DNA of 15,413 nt from SAR324 cluster bacterium (GTDB lineage: Bacteria; SAR324; NAC60-12): NCBI GenBank assembly GCA_028822475.1, contig JAPKDT010000014.1, forward strand, positions 1 through 15,413, given 5' to 3'. Positions 14,546 to 15,413 of the stretch are shown here, piece by piece; position 1 is the stretch's first letter; each line of letters opens with the position of its first letter. Below the pieces are notes generated by a model, which worked only from the letters and a program-made list of their open reading frames with translations, was not told the DNA's origin and ran no database searches. The translations under genes and the position numbers were made by a program.

Positions 14546-15080
14546 AATGATTCCGGAAGACGAAGCGGAAAACGAACTTAAAGATTGGTACGATAAATTA
14601 CGTGAGCCAAGTGGCGGTGTGGACAATATACTACGTATCCACAGTATTAACACTTCCACGCTAAAGGGGCACTACGAGTTTTACAGTTCGGCGATGAAGG
14701 GCAGTAAAGATCTTTCTCGAAAGCGCCGAGAGATGATAGCCGTGGTAGTTTCTAATGTTAACCAGTGTCATTACTGAATAGTTCATCACGGAGCGGGACT
14801 TCGTAAAATTACACGTGATACTGAGTTTGTTGACAAATTTATCGAGGATTACAAAAACGCAGACATATCCGAACAGGACAATACTATGTTGGATTATGTG
14901 GTTAAACTTACTAAAGAGCCTTGGAACATGGTAAAAGCTGACGTCCAATCGTTGCGGAATGCTGGTTTCAGCGATGAAGGCATTCTGGATATTGTACAGG
15001 TTTCCGGCTACTATGCTTACGTTAACCGCCTTATCGATGGACTGGGCGTTGAGTTGGAATCCAACAGCGATGAAAATTAG
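14532..15080 (+). CDS. AhpD-like (peroxidase-related) selenoprotein with CxxU active site (182 aa)
   Basis: The ATG follows AGGAG by 5 bases. The frame reads MAWIKMIPEDEAENELK and continues to an in-frame TGA at 14775-14777, then with no further stop to TAG at 15078-15080. At the TGA the protein reads Asn-Gln-Cys79-His-Tyr-TGA82-Ile-Val-His85-His86. In AhpD and the related uncharacterised peroxidase-related enzymes (carboxymuconolactone decarboxylase fold) this site is C-x-x-C-x-x-x-H with a Glu 12 residues before the first Cys; here Glu67, Cys79 and His86 hold those positions exactly, and only the second Cys is replaced by TGA. With the hairpin at 14788-14804, selenocysteine insertion is the best reading. 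The C-terminal half (MLDYVVKLTKEPWNM, GFSDEGILDIVQV) is typical of the family. It probably reduces peroxides or disulfides; electron donor unknown. The alternative is a nonsense mutation or sequencing error. Confidence 0.85.
14788..14804 (+). promoter_or_regulatory. Candidate bacterial SECIS element in the selenoprotein mRNA
   Basis: ACGGAG (14788-14793) pairs with CUUCGU (14799-14804), six pairs including one G-U, closing a 5-base loop CGGGA. The stem starts 10 bases and the loop 16 bases after the UGA, and the loop begins C-G-G. This agrees with the known bacterial pattern: a short stem-loop with a G at the start of a small loop, the loop about 16-37 bases downstream of the UGA. An alternative pairing (14785-14790 with 14814-14819) is longer-range and less fitting. 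Confidence 0.7.
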
Positions 15081-15413
15081 TCGTTCCACAAATATAAAAC
15101 TTAATGGCACAAAAGTGGAGCGATTTAGTAATATGAATGGTGTGTTATTTATGTAATCTATTGCTATAACTAGAATGGGCTGAGAGACACATACTCCCAA
15201 TATTCAGACTTGAAGTTTTTCAAAGTGGGTAGTCAAGGAAAACTAAGCGAATATTAGTTTAATATTAGTAAGATGGCAGTAATTAACTATTGTCAAATAT
15301 CCCAGAATATAGCTTGTTTTGGTAAGCTAATGGCGTAAAATTTGCATTTACCTGCCAATTTTAAGTTCTATAGAACGATAGAATCAATGAAGCTTTATCT
15401 CTATAAAAATATC
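15081..15413. other. Right-end stretch without supported gene
   Basis: This AT-rich stretch has no convincing frame with a ribosome binding site. It contains an 11-base near-tandem repeat (AATATTAGTTT then AATATTAGTAA, about 15250-15271) and a TTCTATAGAA palindrome near 15366. A weak rightward promoter match (TTGTTT at 15314-15319, TAAAAT at 15336-15341, 16-base spacer) may serve a gene beyond the window. Confidence 0.4.

Noticed and set aside
14661..15200. 179-codon minus-strand frame across the selenoprotein gene
   Set aside because: It mirrors the selenoprotein coding sequence and the sequence after it; the plus-strand frame carries the complete AhpD-type active site and a ribosome binding site.
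15366..15385. TTCTATAGAA palindrome and nearby ATAGAA repeat as an insertion-site or attachment sequence
   Set aside because: Too short, with no integrase, transposase or tRNA gene in the window to support it.

Overview
The window (about 15.4 kb, moderately AT-rich) looks like chromosome from a free-living Gram-negative bacterium. It carries an outer-membrane lipoprotein, type IV pilin remains, a proton-pumping NADH dehydrogenase subunit, sulfur-trafficking genes and a UGA-containing selenoprotein gene. Sulfur relay genes plus selenoprotein use would fit a marine sulfur-metabolising proteobacterium (a SAR324-like or deltaproteobacterial lineage is my guess), but no rRNA or marker gene here proves it.

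Positions 93-4704, minus strand: a compact run of eleven genes with short gaps or overlaps, apparently one operon read from a promoter region near 4750-4795. In transcription order it encodes a secreted protein with a CIPC motif, two halves of a YeeE/YedE-type thiosulfate/sulfur permease as separate genes (C-terminal half first), a TusA sulfur carrier, three small single-span membrane proteins (68, 30 and 88 aa), a membrane-anchored double rhodanese lacking both catalytic cysteines, and three DsrE/DsrH-type small proteins. Together these suggest import of a reduced sulfur compound and relay of the sulfur through persulfide carriers.

Positions 5120-8126, minus strand: a secreted protein with a FlgT-like N-terminal domain, an outer-membrane lipoprotein with one TPR, and a type IV pilin whose prepilin segment carries an in-frame TAG and a Gln in place of Glu5. 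The pilin is probably a pseudogene.

Positions 8251-11303, minus strand: a solitary nuoN, preceded by mmsA (methylmalonate-semialdehyde dehydrogenase). A divergent promoter region at 11304-11679 separates mmsA from the rightward genes and holds good candidate promoters for both directions.

Positions 11680-15080, plus strand: a single 888-aa protein fusing a GcvT-type aminomethyltransferase to a divergent serine hydroxymethyltransferase, which would couple two tetrahydrofolate C1 reactions in one polypeptide. Next comes an AhpD-like peroxidase-related protein interrupted by UGA exactly at the resolving position of its CxxC motif (C79-x-x-U82). A hairpin placed as expected for a bacterial SECIS element starts 10 nt after that UGA. 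Conventional gene calling would split this gene into an 81-aa stub and a 64-aa orphan.

The ends of the window (1-92 and 15081-15413) hold no gene I can support. The left end has a perfect 22-bp palindrome.
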